Notes: a model not told the origin generated them from the letters alone. A DNA stretch of 64,000 bases from Symmetrospora coprosmae (GCA_008802785.1 VUYT01000025.1:124001-188000); one strand, 5' to 3'. Shown: positions 1 to 13,976, counted from the first letter of the stretch. A program made the numbers and translations.

Positions 1-1
1 G

Positions 2-1108
2 GCTCGGGGCCGAGCTCCGCCTGCTATCGCTATGCGCTCTGGCCGGAGCCCTCTCCCTTGCTCGGCTGCGCCTCTGGCCGTGACTCCTACCACCATCAGG
101 CGCTACATCGCTCCCCCTGCGCCTGCTTCACCCATACCCCGTCGAATGGCGCTGCCACGCAGTCCGCCTGCCTATCCCACATACACCGAGAGAGACGAGC
201 TATCAGCGCAAACACCGCACAGGGAGAGCTTTCTTCGTAGAGGTCTGGAGGACCGGGAAGACGAGGCTATGCCTTTCGGCTCCGGAGACTCTGCTTCGCC
301 CGGTCAGCCACGAAGATTGGCATACCAGCCATGCGGTAATGTAGAGACACGGGCCCGAGCACCACCAGTAGCTCCCTCACTCGGCAGTCCGATATCCATC
401 TCAACTCCGCCCCGTCGTGTGCTCATCCCGCCTCCGCCTCGTACACCCATCTCGCAATCGCACTGTCATTCTCGCGTAAGCTCCGCCTCATCACTCTCGC
501 AGCCCTCATTACACTCCGGCAGTGATTATGCGAAGGGGCCTGTCCTACCACCGCTCCTCCCGCATCTGTCCACGCCCGGCATGGGCGCCCGCTCGTACTC
601 GACGCCTCTAGATCGGCAGATCGCGCCAGAGCAAGCCGACATCGGACCGCGCGTCCCGACACTGAAGCGATCATACACGGATGCTGTTGGATTGAACGAC
701 GGGTCCATGCGGTACATCGATTCAGTCAACGTCCCCGCGTCCATGTCGCTCGCCCGGACGGTGGTGGCTAATCAGCACAAGCGATACAGAGCCGAGTCGT
801 CACAGAGCGATGACTCGTCAGTTGGATCCGTGCGTTCGACGACGCCGCCGCCTTCCGCACCCAGTGCCAGGCACTTCATTCCACCTCCTGCGACAATCCC
901 CGCAGCTCTCGCACGGACCGGCACGAAAGTGCCGCTTCAGCCTGCTACTCCCGGAGCTGCGGGCGACATGGGCGGCAGTATCCTTAGTCAGCTCATGAGC
1001 GAGGTGAATGCTGCTGGCGCGGAAGGAGCGAACGAGACCGCGCGGGCGCTGGAAGAGGTGGCCTCCACACTTAGTCAGGTTGCGCATAGGCTGCGCCAGA
1101 CTAGATGA
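2..1108 (+). CDS. Ser/Pro-rich hypothetical protein, possibly 5'-partial
   Basis: One open frame runs from the window edge to a TGA at 1106-1108. The first in-frame ATG is at 32, but the frame is open upstream of it, so the gene may start outside the window. The product (358 aa from that ATG) is dominated by serine, proline and alanine, with no recognisable domain. The last 50 residues are less disordered and could form a short alpha-helical C-terminus (NETARALEEVASTLSQV). Low complexity of this kind is common in basidiomycete regulatory proteins, but I assign no function. Frame openness over more than 1 kb in GC-rich DNA is the main support. Confidence 0.5.
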   Translation, partial: ARGRAPPAIAMRSGRSPLPCSAAPLAVTPTTIRRYIAPPAPASPIPRRMALPRSPPAYPTYTERDELSAQTPHRESFLRRGLEDREDEAMPFGSGDSASPGQPRRLAYQPCGNVETRARAPPVAPSLGSPISISTPPRRVLIPPPPRTPISQSHCHSRVSSASSLSQPSLHSGSDYAKGPVLPPLLPHLSTPGMGARSYSTPLDRQIAPEQADIGPRVPTLKRSYTDAVGLNDGSMRYIDSVNVPASMSLARTVVANQHKRYRAESSQSDDSSVGSVRSTTPPPSAPSARHFIPPPATIPAALARTGTKVPLQPATPGAAGDMGGSILSQLMSEVNAAGAEGANETARALEEVASTLSQVAHRLRQTR

Positions 1109-1494
1109 GACTGTAAAGGTTGTGACATCTGAAGAAAAGAGGTTGCTGTAGACTCAGAGCACGTCTTCACCAGACCAGGAGATATGCGATCCTGTGACTC
1201 TGAGATATATTAGGCCTGCGAGTGGCGTTTTCGATTAACGCGCCTCGATTCTTGAATTCAGCCCACTGGATGCAGACGATTCAGATCTGGTACCAGACAG
1301 CAGAAGTCAACGGTGACAGGGTCACCCTTTCCGCGCCGAGTTCTTCTGACATCACACTCTGGCCACGTGGCGGCTGTACCTCTACTTCGCCCCGACATCC
1401 CGAACGGAAAGAGCAGCTTCGGGGCGCAAAGTGCGAGTCCGTACGCAGTACACACGGAAAGAGCGCGGAGGAAGCACCCTGGCTATCCTGTGCG
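1109..1494. other. intergenic, no gene seen
   Basis: Between the first ORF and the tail-anchored protein gene. A longer frame is open upstream of the ATG at 1495 but has no earlier ATG, so it is taken as leader. No distinctive repeat or RNA was seen. Confidence 0.4.
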
Positions 1495-2282
1495 ATGCCG
1501 TCCCGGCTATCCGCGTTGGCGGAGCCGGCGAACACCCCCCGAGAGAGGACGCCTCTGTTGGACTCCCCTGGTGCCGTGTCGCGCGCGCATGGACTGGTGC
1601 CGCCAGCAATACGCTTTCCGGGGCACAGCAATGACACTCGGCTGGAGCGGCAGGACAGCTATGGCTTTCCGGCGTCGCCAGAAGCTGGCGCTGGCGCAGC
1701 AGGGGCGACGGGCGCGGGAAGATCAAGCGATGACACCCTCGTCGATCCGCATGACAGCTTGCACGGAAGCAACAGCAACAGCAGCAGCACGAGGCGGTCG
1801 CAGCTGAGCAGAGGAGACTCAAAGGTGTACACGAGCTTTCCGAGACCCGCCAGCAGTGAGTAGTGATGCGCTTCTCCTCCCGTGAGCCGGAGCTGCGCCA
1901 CGAGGCAAGAGTGTCGGGCTGAGAGGCCGCCGCACCCTTCTGTGCAGGCCCATGGGAGGATCCTTCGACGCCTGTCTGCGAACGGCAGGGCCTTTTCGCT
2001 CGCTTCTTCGGCAGCACTAGCGAGTCCGCAGGCGACAAGGCTGGCTCTTCATCGCGGCATAGCCAGAGCGGGGCATCTTCATCTCGGCGCACACAAGACC
2101 ACAGTGGACACCAGACGGACCTGGAGCAGCAGCAGCAGCAGCAACTGCCTGGCTTGCCAAAAATCACACGCGAGTGTCTGCGGAGCGAGATCCAGTGCTA
2201 CGGCAAGTGGATGCTCCTGGGCGCCGCTCCCCTTCTTCTCCTAGCCGTCGCCCTCATCGTCTACTTTGCAAGAGGGGCGTAG
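1495..2282 (+). CDS. predicted tail-anchored membrane protein
   Basis: Two exons, 1495-1855 and 1948-2282, joined across a GTGAGT..CAG intron of 92 nt, encode 231 aa. The N-terminal half is hydrophilic and carries an acidic/dileucine-like TPLL segment near residue 19. A polyglutamine run precedes the C-terminus. The last about 25 residues are one hydrophobic segment (WMLLGAAPLLLLAVALIVYF) followed only by ARGA, the layout of a tail-anchored protein inserted post-translationally in ER, vacuolar or mitochondrial membrane. The start is the first ATG in the frame. I recognise no family. The joined frame and its sensible membrane anchor support the intron. Confidence 0.65.
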
Positions 2283-2656
2283 CGTTGGCGCGCATGTGCC
2301 AGCGCAGCATCACCGACTTGGACGACTTATCGATACGACCAGCACATCACTATACGACTCTCGCGCACTTTGTCAGTACGTCGGCTTGGCGGCCCTTGTC
2401 TCCATAGCATTCGCCACATCTTCGTGCAGTGCGCTCACATATAAACGGCAGTGCACGTCCATCAGACCTGTATCGTTTGGCAGATGGTGGTGTACCTGTA
2501 GAACATGGAATGACATACCTCGCTTTGTGGCTCCTGTAACTATTGTAGACGCAGCAGACCTAGAAGCGATCCAGGGATGTCAAGCCGCACTGCGCTTCTC
2601 TGCCTCTTGCGCGCACACGCAATGGCCTCAGCTCGAACATAAGGAGAGGCAGCAGC
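2283..2656. other. intergenic, no gene seen
   Basis: 374 bp holding the 3' flank of the tail-anchored gene and the presumed PEP7 promoter. Nothing distinctive was seen. Confidence 0.4.
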
Positions 2657-5600
2657 ATGCAGAGGCCACCGGAAAGAGGAAGAGTGCCTACAACGTCGAG
2701 TGCGGCCTCGACCTCACTATCCGGCTCGACGGCCTCATCGTTGCCCGCACCAGGTGGCGCCCGCGTCACATACAGGGCGTTCGACCCGACCGTGCGCAAC
2801 AAGCGCATCTCGCAGCTCTCCACTGGCAGCAGCAGCGACGGCGGTCATGGATCCGGATCTGGATCTGCATCCGCATCGTCTTCATCCGCAGCGCCTCCTA
2901 CCAGAGTCCTCGGTGGTACCGCTGCTCGTGCGCCCGCTGCTTCAGCGGTGGTCGGATCTCCCAGCTCGGCGCATTCGCATTCGCACTCGCATAGCAACGA
3001 CGGCAGTGCTGGGAGCAGCGAAGCCGACTACTTTGCGAGCAGGCATAGCGAGTCGACCGCACCGCAGTTGACGCTGCGTCAGCGAGAGCGCGAAGCGACC
3101 ATCCGGCCCGGATCGCATCATGGCATTGCCGGCAGTCCGTCGAGCAGCGTCGCATCGTCTGCCGCGCAGACGCCAGGGAGCGTGCATCACCATCAGCATG
3201 CGCATGCTGATGGGCATGCCGGCGCGGCGGCGGCGAGAGCGAACGGCGACGTAGCTCTGCGTCCCGGCACCTCCACCGTCAGCGACGCCTCGAGCCGGAG
3301 CAGCAGCCACACGAGCTACACAGGCACAGACAGCTCCTTCAGCTCGCCCGGCCTCGCAGCAGAGCGTGGTACCGTTTCATCAGGGGCTTCGACTATCCAA
3401 GCCGCCTCTACTCGCCGCCTTTCGTCCATCTCGCCGAGTCTCCCTTTCCAGTTGACCGGCTCACGCTCGCGGTCTCAGTCGCAATCGGCTGCGACAGGCC
3501 TACCTATGGCCGGCTCGCCTACTCAGCCACACCCTCACGGTCCGTCGCACTCCTTCAGTCAGATCCAGCGGCCTGTATTCGCGGTAACGGGAGCTTCGAG
3601 CTCTTCCTCCGCCTCCTCCCCGGGACCATCCCACCTTCCCGCCAACCCGATGCCTCACCTTACGAATCACATCACATCCGCATTCGCTCGCGGGCTACAC
3701 GGGGTCAACGGCGTTCTGGACGGGTCGACGCCCGTCAGAATCCCTTCCTCCGCGAGTAGCGTCGCCAATGCCGTCTGGAACAGGCTGCCTGTTGGCGTGC
3801 AGATGCTCAATCGGGCAGACTCTGGACTGACCAATGGCGGTACGCCAGAGGGATACGTGCCTGGCATGAGCGGCTTCGGCAACATGAGCCATTACTTCTC
3901 GTCGACACCGCCCGCCAGCGAGAGCGGCTCCAGTTTGCATCAAGGGCTATTGGCGCCAGCCGGCAACTCCGCAGGTCTGCCAACAAGCTCGCGGAGCCTG
4001 TCGATGAACGCGGTTGCTCCTGTCACTGGAGAGGGCAGCAAGGGCTCTCGTCCTGGAACAGGCAATGGAAGCCAATCCTACCAAACATCCGGCAGAGCAA
4101 CGCCTTCCACACCAGCTGGCGCAGGTCAAAGCTTGACACCACAGGCTGCTGATATTGCTCATCCGACAGGTGTGCCGCTAGCGGCCCAGCTTCGGCTAGA
4201 TTATGCGAACCAGCAGCTAGCCAGGGACAAGCAGGGCTCTTCCAGCAAGAGTCCGTTGCTCAGTAGAGAAGCAAGCGTGTCGAGCAGTGGTCAGCAAAAA
4301 GGAGCGATGAGCAGCAAGGCCAAGGGAAAAGCGCCATACAAGCCCGGCTACCAGCCCAAGGGCGTCATCAACGACCGGACGGACGACTTCATCGCCTTTA
4401 GGAACAGTAGGGGCGGCGGGCGAAGAGGCAGCAAGGAGATTGACATCATCGGCGGAGGTAGCGCGATCAGCATTGGTGGCGGATCGCTAGAGGAAGATCG
4501 CCTCCTCCGTCGACTAGACAAGATTGTCGAACTGCACTTCCCTGCTGGCGGGACGGAAAGTCAGACTTCGTCGGGCCCAGGGGGTTTCAGCAGGTCAAGC
4601 TCGATGAACTCGCTTGCGTCCGATGCTACTGGAGGACCGCCTGCTGCAAACGCCTCGCCCCAGCGACTGACGAGTGGCATCCGCAGGACAAGCGACATGT
4701 TTGGGCGTGTTATGAAGGGCGTCTCACGCGTCACAGGAGCCACAGACACAAGATGTATGTCCTCTGAGAGGCGATCTATCACAAGGAACCGACGTGCTGA
4801 TACGTAGAGGTTGCCCATTCTCAGCCGCCGATCAGCTAATTGTCAAATGGCAGAACGACGCCGAAACCACACGCTGTCCCATCTGCGCCGCTCCCTTCAA
4901 TGTCATCACGCGCAAGCACCATTGTCGTCTCTGCGGTCGTGTCGTCTGCTTCCTCCCTCCGAACTCTTCAGCGTCCAATACCCGTCAGAATGGCACTGGA
5001 GCCTATCGCGGCCCAGAAAGCGAGAATATGGCGGAAGCACCTTTAGCCCCGCCATTACCTACGCGGATGGTCCGCTGTTCAACCTTTATCATCTACGATC
5101 ACCTACCGGACTCCCGGCCGTCTTCGCCTGCGCCTGGATTCGGACTCGCCGAGAAATCGCTCGCATCCGCGGCACCACGCCCATTCAACCTGCTCACCTC
5201 CGGCGTACTACGAGAGGTCGATCTCGGGGATGCCGCGGTCCCGTTCAATCCGAGCCTTTCCCAGCGCGAGCGGGACCTACTCGAATCGGCCCTTGAGAGC
5301 AAGCGCGCGGACGAGACAAAGCGCGGAGTGCGCGTGTGTCGCGACTGCTTGGACATTGTCATGAAGCGGCAGAAGAAGGTGCAGCCCAAGCGGACGGAGG
5401 GGTGGATGCGCCTGTACAGCCTGCTCAAGAGCATGCAGACCGAGATTGAGCAGGCTCTCGCCGAGCTCTCGGAGCTGCGGGGCACGACGCCGGCCACTGT
5501 GCAGATCGTCAAGCGCTTCAATGCGGCGCGCAAGATGCTTTTTCAGAACTTGGCATCGTACGATGCGCTGGCGAGACGCATACGCGACCTTCCGCCGCAT

Positions 5601-6206
5601 CCGACAACACCGACTAGCCCCGCATCAAAGCTCATCGGGCCAAACAATCTGCCCATTTCGTCGTCGCAGGATCGTCTGCAGAAGGCCATCTTCAACCGCG
5701 CCATGCTGTTTCTCGGGGAGAAGATGGCTATCGTCAAAGGCATGGGGGCGCTGGCGGTCGAGCTCCCGGATGAGCCGCCACCGCCGACTAACAAGGTCAA
5801 CGGTGAAGGGGTCATTGATCTGTCTGCTTCCCGGAACGGGCCTCCTCGTGGGAATGGAAACAAGCCGCTGAATCGGAAGCAGAGCGTACGGAGCCAGCGG
5901 GAAGAAGAGGAGAGAATGGCCAGACTGGCCGTGCTGTACGAGTAGGTCCGAATGGCACCTTTGATCCGACATCTGCCGGAGACGCGCAGCGCTGATGGCC
6001 ACGCCCATTCCGCTCGTCAGACAAGAAGCACTTGTCGCGGGCTATCTGGACGATGCGAACGCCAGGCGGCAGTTTGAGGACGCGAGTGCGCTCAAGGCTA
6101 GCTTGGACGATCTGTAGGTCCGCCCGCTTAGACACATTCCACATGCCCCGACTGACAATCTGAACGGGTCCGCAGACGGAGCGAGATGCAGGGGCTTATG
6201 TCGTAA
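2657..6206 (+). CDS. PEP7: Pep7/Vac1-like FYVE protein (rabenosyn-5 homologue)
   Basis: Exons 2657-4754, 4825-5935, 6021-6113 and 6176-6206 give 1,110 aa. The first about 700 residues are Ser-rich and disordered. Exon 2 opens with a FYVE zinc finger: WQNDAETTRCPICAAPF, then the signature KHHCRLCGRVVC, with the last pair VCRDC about 125 residues further on. A helical rabenosyn-type region follows (RTEGWMRLYSLLKSM..., FNRAMLFLGEKMAIVKGMGAL). The two short last exons encode ALVAGYLDDANARRQFEDASALKASLDDLRSEM, typical of the family's C-terminus; without those introns the protein stops early at 5945. Family knowledge: Pep7/Vac1 binds PI3P and Rab5/Vps21 on endosomes and tethers Golgi-to-endosome vesicles. 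Recognition is firm; the exact N-terminus is less so. Confidence 0.85.
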
Positions 6207-6547
6207 GGAAAGGGCTAGCCCTATCTCAGCGTCGGGAGTAGGCAGCTGGTCGGCAAGGAGTGCATGGTCATCTTGTGTAGCTCCGAGTCATTGCAGTCAC
6301 TGTTGTTGTGGTTAGATGCAGGAGTGGGCAAGAGTATTTCGCTTTAGAACGAACGCAAGGCGTCACAGCCTGTGAGAGTCTCGCGGGAGGTTTTGGTTGA
6401 CTGAATAGGCATACGCTTGCTGTGCACATTTCGACTGATTAGGTAGACGTAGCCCAATACTCCCAGCATCAGCACGAATGAACAACACGATGCTTTCCCC
6501 TCATTTCGCCCCTTTATACCTGACAATGACGATCGGAAGGAGTCCTC
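6207..6547. other. convergent intergenic region
   Basis: 341 bp between the stop codons of PEP7 (+) and BEM1 (-). It should hold both 3' ends; no coding potential or repeat was seen. Confidence 0.5.
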
Positions 6548-9454
6548 TTAATCGACGTAGGCGACCAGCCTCTGCGCGCCCTTGATCCAGTCATCCAGCT
6601 CGCGGTCGTTCCGGAGTTCCACGAGCCTCGCTCCTCCGGGCAGGCTGAGCAAGCTCTGCATCTGCCCCTGGCTGAGGCGGGCATTCCCTTCGTCGCGGTA
6701 CCGGACGTGGCTGACTTCGCCTCCGAGGCGCTCGCGCACCTTGTCGAGCAGGGCGGCGAGATTGATGCTCGGCGGCACGCGAATGGCAATCAGATCGTCC
6801 GTGTTGCGGTGGAAGATCTTGATCTTGACAAACGGGGATGCGGGAACCTGTGCAGAGGGCGCGCTGGTGGCAGTTGCGCTGCTGCTGCTGGTGGTGCTCG
6901 GGACCGATGCGCCGAACGGGGACGTAAAGTTGATTCCAGAACCGGCGGACAGCGGGCCGCCATTCGAATTGTACGAGCCCGCCCCGCCGCCCTGACTGTC
7001 CCCGCTGGACGAAGGCGGGCGGTACTGCTGAGTGGACGGCTGACGTGCATGCTGGTGCCCACTGGGGCCGGCGCTGCTGGACATTGAATACCCGGCAAAC
7101 TGCCCGGCTGGAGACATGCTCGACGAGGGGGCGCTCCGATTGAGATCGCTGGCTGTATGCGTGCTGAGCGGCGGGAGGTTGCCTGGCCCCGGCTTGCTGT
7201 AGCCCAGGTCGTGGCCGTGTTCGTGGTGGTCGTTGATGCGGGCGCCAGACATGCGATCCGCGACGTTGCCCATCTGATCGAGGTACTCCTCGACCTCCTC
7301 GTCGAGCTTCTTGCCCAAACTCCTGCTCCCACTGGCCGAGCTCGCGAGCTCGCGGTCGCGCTCCCTGTCGCGCGTCTTCTCTGCCTCCCAGCGCGCGCGC
7401 ATGGCCGCGTCCGGGGCGGCCGCCTCGACGTCGCCGGGGCGGGGAACGAGGAACTCGTAGAAGAGCGGGTCGGCGCGCAGGTAGTCCGGCAGCGCGCACA
7501 GCCCGCCCAAGTACACGGTCAGGTCGTCGACGCGCTGCGCGCACACAACCTCGTCGACGGCGTCCACGGGCCCGGGCATCTTGGGTATGATGCGCCGGGG
7601 CACGTCCCCCGCCCGCGCGTCCGTGCCAGCCGGCAGCTCGCGCCCCGCCTCGACCGGGTGCTCGTCCATGAGCGCGCACTGGAACTCGTAGAAGTCGTCG
7701 TACAGCCGGTACAGAATCAGGCTGTACCCAGACTGGCTGAAGTTGACGCGCAGGTGGAACCAGAAGTTCTCCTCTTCGCTGTGGAACGACTCGACTGTTG
7801 CGCTAGAGACGAGGCCGTACTTGTCGTAGTAGTCTTCCACCTCGCCATCTTGCTCGTAGCCGGTAGGCTCGTACTCCTGCTCCTGCCCTTGCCCTTCGCT
7901 CTGCTGCCCCTGGCGATGGAAATAGCTATCCTGCGGCGTCGCGTCATCCGGCACGGGGTAAGCAGACGATGTAGACGCAAACTGCCCATTCGCAGGCGGC
8001 TGGGGCGTCTTTTCATCGTAGGATTGCTGTTGGTGACGAGTGTACTGCTGGATCTGGCTCTCCGTCTGATACTGTTGCTGGCTGTGGTGCTGATGCTGGT
8101 GGGTGTTGTGGAAGCTGCTCGTCGAGCTATTGGGCGAAAAGGTCTTCAGCCCGCTGCTGCCTGGCCCGCTGGCCCCGGACGGCGGGCGGCCGGAGCTGCC
8201 CAAGCTCGTGGCAGACGGGTTGTTGCTGCTGCTGTATGGCACGTTGCTGCCGGCAGACGTCCGCTGCGGTCCACCCGACGGATTGACCAGCGTTGGGGTG
8301 GACTGGTTGCTAAAGTCGAAGCGGCCCAGGGGGATGGAAGCCTGCTTGTATTCCGCAGTCTGCTTCTTCCACTCCTCAACAGGCGGGACCATGCCAGACT
8401 CTATCATGTCGCGGACTTTTTCTTGCGGCAGCGGCTGGCCTGCGGGAGTGATAGGGTCGCGAGCGGGTCAGCCCAGTCGATGTTCCGATAAAGGCGAGGC
8501 CTCGCCTGCGGAGCAGAGCAAAGGACGAGAATGAGATAGCCACCCACCCGTAGTGGTATCGCTGATGGCGACAAAGCTGACGGGAATGAGGCCCGGCCCG
8601 CCTAATCTCCCTATGGGTTTTGCGACGAACCACTCGTGGTTGCTCTGGGCAATGACAATGATGCTCTCGCCCTTTTTGGCGTCGAGCTCGTCCGCGCGCT
8701 CGGCGACAAAGTCATACTGGACGACGCCGTACAGGGGCTGCGTCTTTGCCCTGCTCCCACTGCCTGTTGTGGCTGACGAAGGTTTGGAGAGACGGCTGCT
8801 TCCTCCCGCGCCGTTTGGGAAAGTGCCGGAAGACGGCGACGGGACAGTCCCATTGCTCCCTGCCGATTGGCGCGACAGGCTTGTGCTGCTGTTGTTGCCT
8901 CTTTGTCCATACTGCTGCTGCTGCTGCTGCTGACTGTGAAACTGCGAGGACGAGTGCCCCTGGGAGCCAGAGCCAGAGCCGCCCAGAGGTGGACTGAGGG
9001 TGGCCGCGTTCGAGTGCATGCTCCCGCTCCGTGTATGCTGGGCGACTGCGACTGCTGCATTCTCCTTCTCGTTCCTGCCGAGGATCTGGAAGCACCTTGC
9101 CGGTACGAGTCCCCTTGCCCCTGTGAGCGGGTTGGCCGCGTCAAACCATTCAATCTCTGCAGCAGCAGCATCGACGCGCTCGCCGACGACGTGGAAGAAG
9201 TCGCCCGACTCGAACGAAAGCTCCTGTGGGGACTGGGAGCGGTAGGATGCAATGGCGCGTATGACCTTTTTCGGAGGGGTCTTGCCGTGCATCCCTCCCC
9301 GTGGGGCCGCTACGGGCAGCAGGACGGCGCCTGCACTGCCTGCACTGCCATTTCCGAGGATGTGGTGCTGGCTATGGCTATGGCTGTGGCTCCCTGCCGT
9401 GCTCGGGGGTGACTGCCTGTCCCTGTCCTTGAGTGATCTCCTGATGGACTTCAT
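6548..9454 (-). CDS. BEM1: Bem1/Scd2 polarity scaffold (SH3-SH3-PX-PB1)
   Basis: Two exons, 9454-8548 and 8439-6548, with a 108-nt GTGGGT..CAG intron, encode 932 aa. The start MKSIRRSLKDRDR is the characteristic Bem1 N-terminus; the frame is open further upstream but this is the best ATG. Domains in order: SH3-1 at about 63-125 (KVIRAIASYRSQSPQELSFE), SH3-2 at about 237-296 (YGVVQYDFVAERADELDAKK), PX at about 500-640 (SLILYRLYDDFYEFQ) and PB1 at the C-terminus (about 845-932). Long Ser/Gln-rich linkers separate them. Family knowledge: the scaffold links Cdc42-GTP, its exchange factor Cdc24 (through PB1) and PAK kinase at polarity sites. It is divergent with the GPATCH11-like gene, which starts 338 bp away. 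Confidence 0.95.
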
Positions 9455-9792
9455 CCGGGGCTGTTGTTGCGATATGGCGAAACGGGGACGACGACGGCGA
9501 CGCTGCTGCTGCTGCTCCTGCTGCACAGTATCCGAGTCCGTGTCCGTGTCTGTGTCCGCAGTGGGCCTCACTGTGCACTGTGCAATGTGCAATGTGCTGC
9601 GATGCGATGCTGTGATGGCTAGAGGGAGAGAAGGGCATACAGGCAGGCATACTGTATGTACCCCGTGGCCGTCGTCCACGGCCGTTCTCTATCGGTCAAC
9701 AAAGCACAGATGGGCACACACCAACAACGACGACATTGCATCGCAGTGTCATAGGCAGCATCGCAGCAGGGTAGCCAGGCAGCCAGGCAGCC
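9455..9792. promoter_or_regulatory. divergent promoter of BEM1 and the G-patch gene
   Basis: 338 bp between two divergent start codons. It includes short GTGCAATGTGCAATGTG-type direct repeats near 9580-9600 and a CCAGGCAG repeat just before the ATG at 9793. Promoter role is inferred from position only. Confidence 0.5.
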
Positions 9793-11757
<1,965 letters not shown>

Positions 11758-12109
11758 GGAGAGGAGCCAAGCTCGTCATGTAGCTATAGGGGGTCGACCG
11801 TGGAATCGCATGAAAGACCCAGCGAAGACGGGTTCTTGGTGACGTGTGGGCTGCAAGGCGCCAGCTGGGTCTTGCACATCTGCGAAGCGGAATCCCTGTA
11901 GCGGCTTGTCGCGGAGGCTGCGAGCAGAGTGGATAGTCGTGTGCTTGTGATGAGCGTCATGCCGATCGGCGTAGAGTATATGGGCAGGCGTGCTCTGCCT
12001 TCTCCCTCCGCCTTTTGCCACCCGGGCGCGTATCGACTTCGAAGCGGAGACGCCCCGAAGCCTCCTTCCTTCCTCCCACCACCCTCCAACGCACAGATAT
12101 CTCGGCGAG
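11758..12109. other. intergenic, no gene seen
   Basis: 352 bp between the G-patch gene and the F-box-like gene. The downstream frame is open upstream of 12110 but starts at a less likely position. Confidence 0.4.
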
Positions 12110-13600
12110 ATGACCCAGCCCGGGATGGAGAAGAAAGAGAAGAAGGAGAAGAAGCAGATGCCATACATCCAGCTCGGTCTAGCTCAAACCCTCGCCACGG
12201 AGCTCCTGACCCTCATCTTCGAAGCCGTCGTCGCCGACGAACACGCAGACCGAAAATGCGATCTCCGCGCGACACAAGACCTCGGTGGCCTGCCGGACGA
12301 TCCGGCCTTCGATACCTGCGAACAGAGCTTCGCTGGGACTTCGGCTGTTCTCTATTCGTCGTCGCCCGTGTGCAAGGACTGGCATATGTGCGTTTGTCCG
12401 AGCCAGACGATGGACAGTTATCCCGCTTTGTTTGTGAGTCCTGACAGCCACAAGAAATGGCTTGCAACGTGCAGCGTCGCAGAGCCCCTTCTCTACAGCA
12501 AACTCGCCTTCAACCTACCTCGTGACCATCGTGCGGCCACGCAATTCCTCGCAATCATCTTTGAGAAGCCAGTGCTTGCAGCCAAGGTGGAATCGTTGAC
12601 CCTCGGCGACGGGGTCCCTGCTCAAGCGCTTGCGCCCAACTCGACGTCGCCGATGGCTGTCTCTTTCACCTGCCTCGCCATTCTCACTCGCTGCACCGAT
12701 GTTGAGCACCTCAACCTCCTCAACTTCAGTGGCGTGCCGAACGAGACCTTCCTCGAAGTTCTCAGGCGCTGCAAACGTCTTCGCATGATCCGACAGCTGT
12801 GTTCTGCAGAGATCGCTCAACAGTTCAAGCCGTCACTCGCAGACCTGCTGAATCTACGCGCACTAAGCGAATCTGTGGAGCATGTCAGTCTCTTTGGAGG
12901 ATCCAGATATTCTATGAACATGCGCCAAGAAATCCTCCTCAATCCACAAGTCTCGGCGTTCTCTGCATCCACGGCTATCATCGATAATCCCGACCTTCAC
13001 GCTCTCGGATGCAGCATCCGAGCCCTCGAGTTCGGTGACACTGCTCTGAGCGATCAGCAATTCCTTACTATTATGGGCCATCTGGCCCGGACGCTCAGCA
13101 AGCTCAGCATCAGCCAGGACCACAGACCAGGTCCCTACGATACCCGCATCTCCACGGCCGCCTTGCGCGACGGGTTAGCCCAGCTGTCGAAGCTAGAGCA
13201 TCTCTACATCAGTGTCACTCGGGATTGGAGGTCAGCAGAGCCTCTACTGCTAGCGCCTCTGCGGCAGCTCCAGACCGCCTGTATCCCTTGCAACATTTTC
13301 GAGTTCGAAGGGCTCGGCCATCTCGCCTCCACAAAGCTGCGACACCTGCACATCTCGACCAAGACCCGCAATGCTCTCACCAACATTGATGAAGACCAGC
13401 TCGTCACCTCTGTCAAGAGCATGCTGCAGAAGCCGAGCTCTTGCCCACGGAGGCTCAGCATCTCTCACATTTTCGACAGAGTTGCAGCAACGGACGATCT
13501 CGATGCTTTCCGTATCCTCAGCGCCGAGGTAGCCGCCGAGCTCGTAGAGCTGTGCGGTGCATCCGGCGTCGCTTTCACCTATAGCTGGCACATCGGGTGA
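12110..13600 (+). CDS. F-box-like / leucine-rich protein
   Basis: A single frame from ATG 12110 encodes 496 aa. Residues about 20-110 fit a degenerate F-box (TLATELLTLIFEAV ... SPVCKDWH ... AEPLLYSKLAF), and the rest is a series of leucine-rich segments (VESLTLGDG, VEHLNLLNF, LRALSESVEHVSLFGG, LRHLHIS), as in F-box/LRR substrate receptors of SCF ubiquitin ligases. A stretch at 12388-12447 (60 nt, GTGCGT..CAG, in frame) may be an unspliced intron inside the F-box; excising it joins DWH to the next helix. The frame can be opened further upstream to 11990, but ATG 12110 is followed by the more typical sequence. Substrate unknown. A similar-looking protein lies at 48281-49896. Confidence 0.7.
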   Translation: MTQPGMEKKEKKEKKQMPYIQLGLAQTLATELLTLIFEAVVADEHADRKCDLRATQDLGGLPDDPAFDTCEQSFAGTSAVLYSSSPVCKDWHMCVCPSQTMDSYPALFVSPDSHKKWLATCSVAEPLLYSKLAFNLPRDHRAATQFLAIIFEKPVLAAKVESLTLGDGVPAQALAPNSTSPMAVSFTCLAILTRCTDVEHLNLLNFSGVPNETFLEVLRRCKRLRMIRQLCSAEIAQQFKPSLADLLNLRALSESVEHVSLFGGSRYSMNMRQEILLNPQVSAFSASTAIIDNPDLHALGCSIRALEFGDTALSDQQFLTIMGHLARTLSKLSISQDHRPGPYDTRISTAALRDGLAQLSKLEHLYISVTRDWRSAEPLLLAPLRQLQTACIPCNIFEFEGLGHLASTKLRHLHISTKTRNALTNIDEDQLVTSVKSMLQKPSSCPRRLSISHIFDRVAATDDLDAFRILSAEVAAELVELCGASGVAFTYSWHIG

Positions 13601-13976
13601 AGTCGAGTGGTTAGTTGAGCAGCTCCGCAGGATGCATCAACTCGCTCGGGCGATGCCAGGGAGAGAGATGCGGGTGCAGGATCGCAGAGAACAACGGATA
13701 AGAACAGGATCCGAGTAGCCGAACATACGACCGAGGACGAAACGGGATGGAACGCCAATGACGATAGACGACGCACAGCACCAATCAGGCACATTCCAGC
13801 CAGTGTCAGCTCTCACGGTACTTCTGCCCATCACCAATGATCAGTACAGTCTTTCGCCCAAATCTCGCAATGCCGGGTCTCAGAATGGCTGCCCGCAATC
13901 ATGTACTTCTCTCATTTACGCATCGCGTTGTACACAACAAGGAGGGACAAGCGAGGGAGTGCCATGCATTGACAGT
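13601..13976. other. convergent intergenic region
   Basis: 376 bp between the stops of the F-box-like gene (+) and the GEA gene (-). No supported gene; short ORFs here lack conserved features. Confidence 0.45.

Noticed and set aside
1382-2167. 261-aa minus-strand ORF with poly-Cys runs
   Set aside because: The Cys runs are the complement of the CAG repeats coding Gln/Ser in the + strand gene.
7157-8491. 444-aa + strand ORF
   Set aside because: Antisense shadow of BEM1, whose SH3, PX and PB1 domains are clear on the minus strand.
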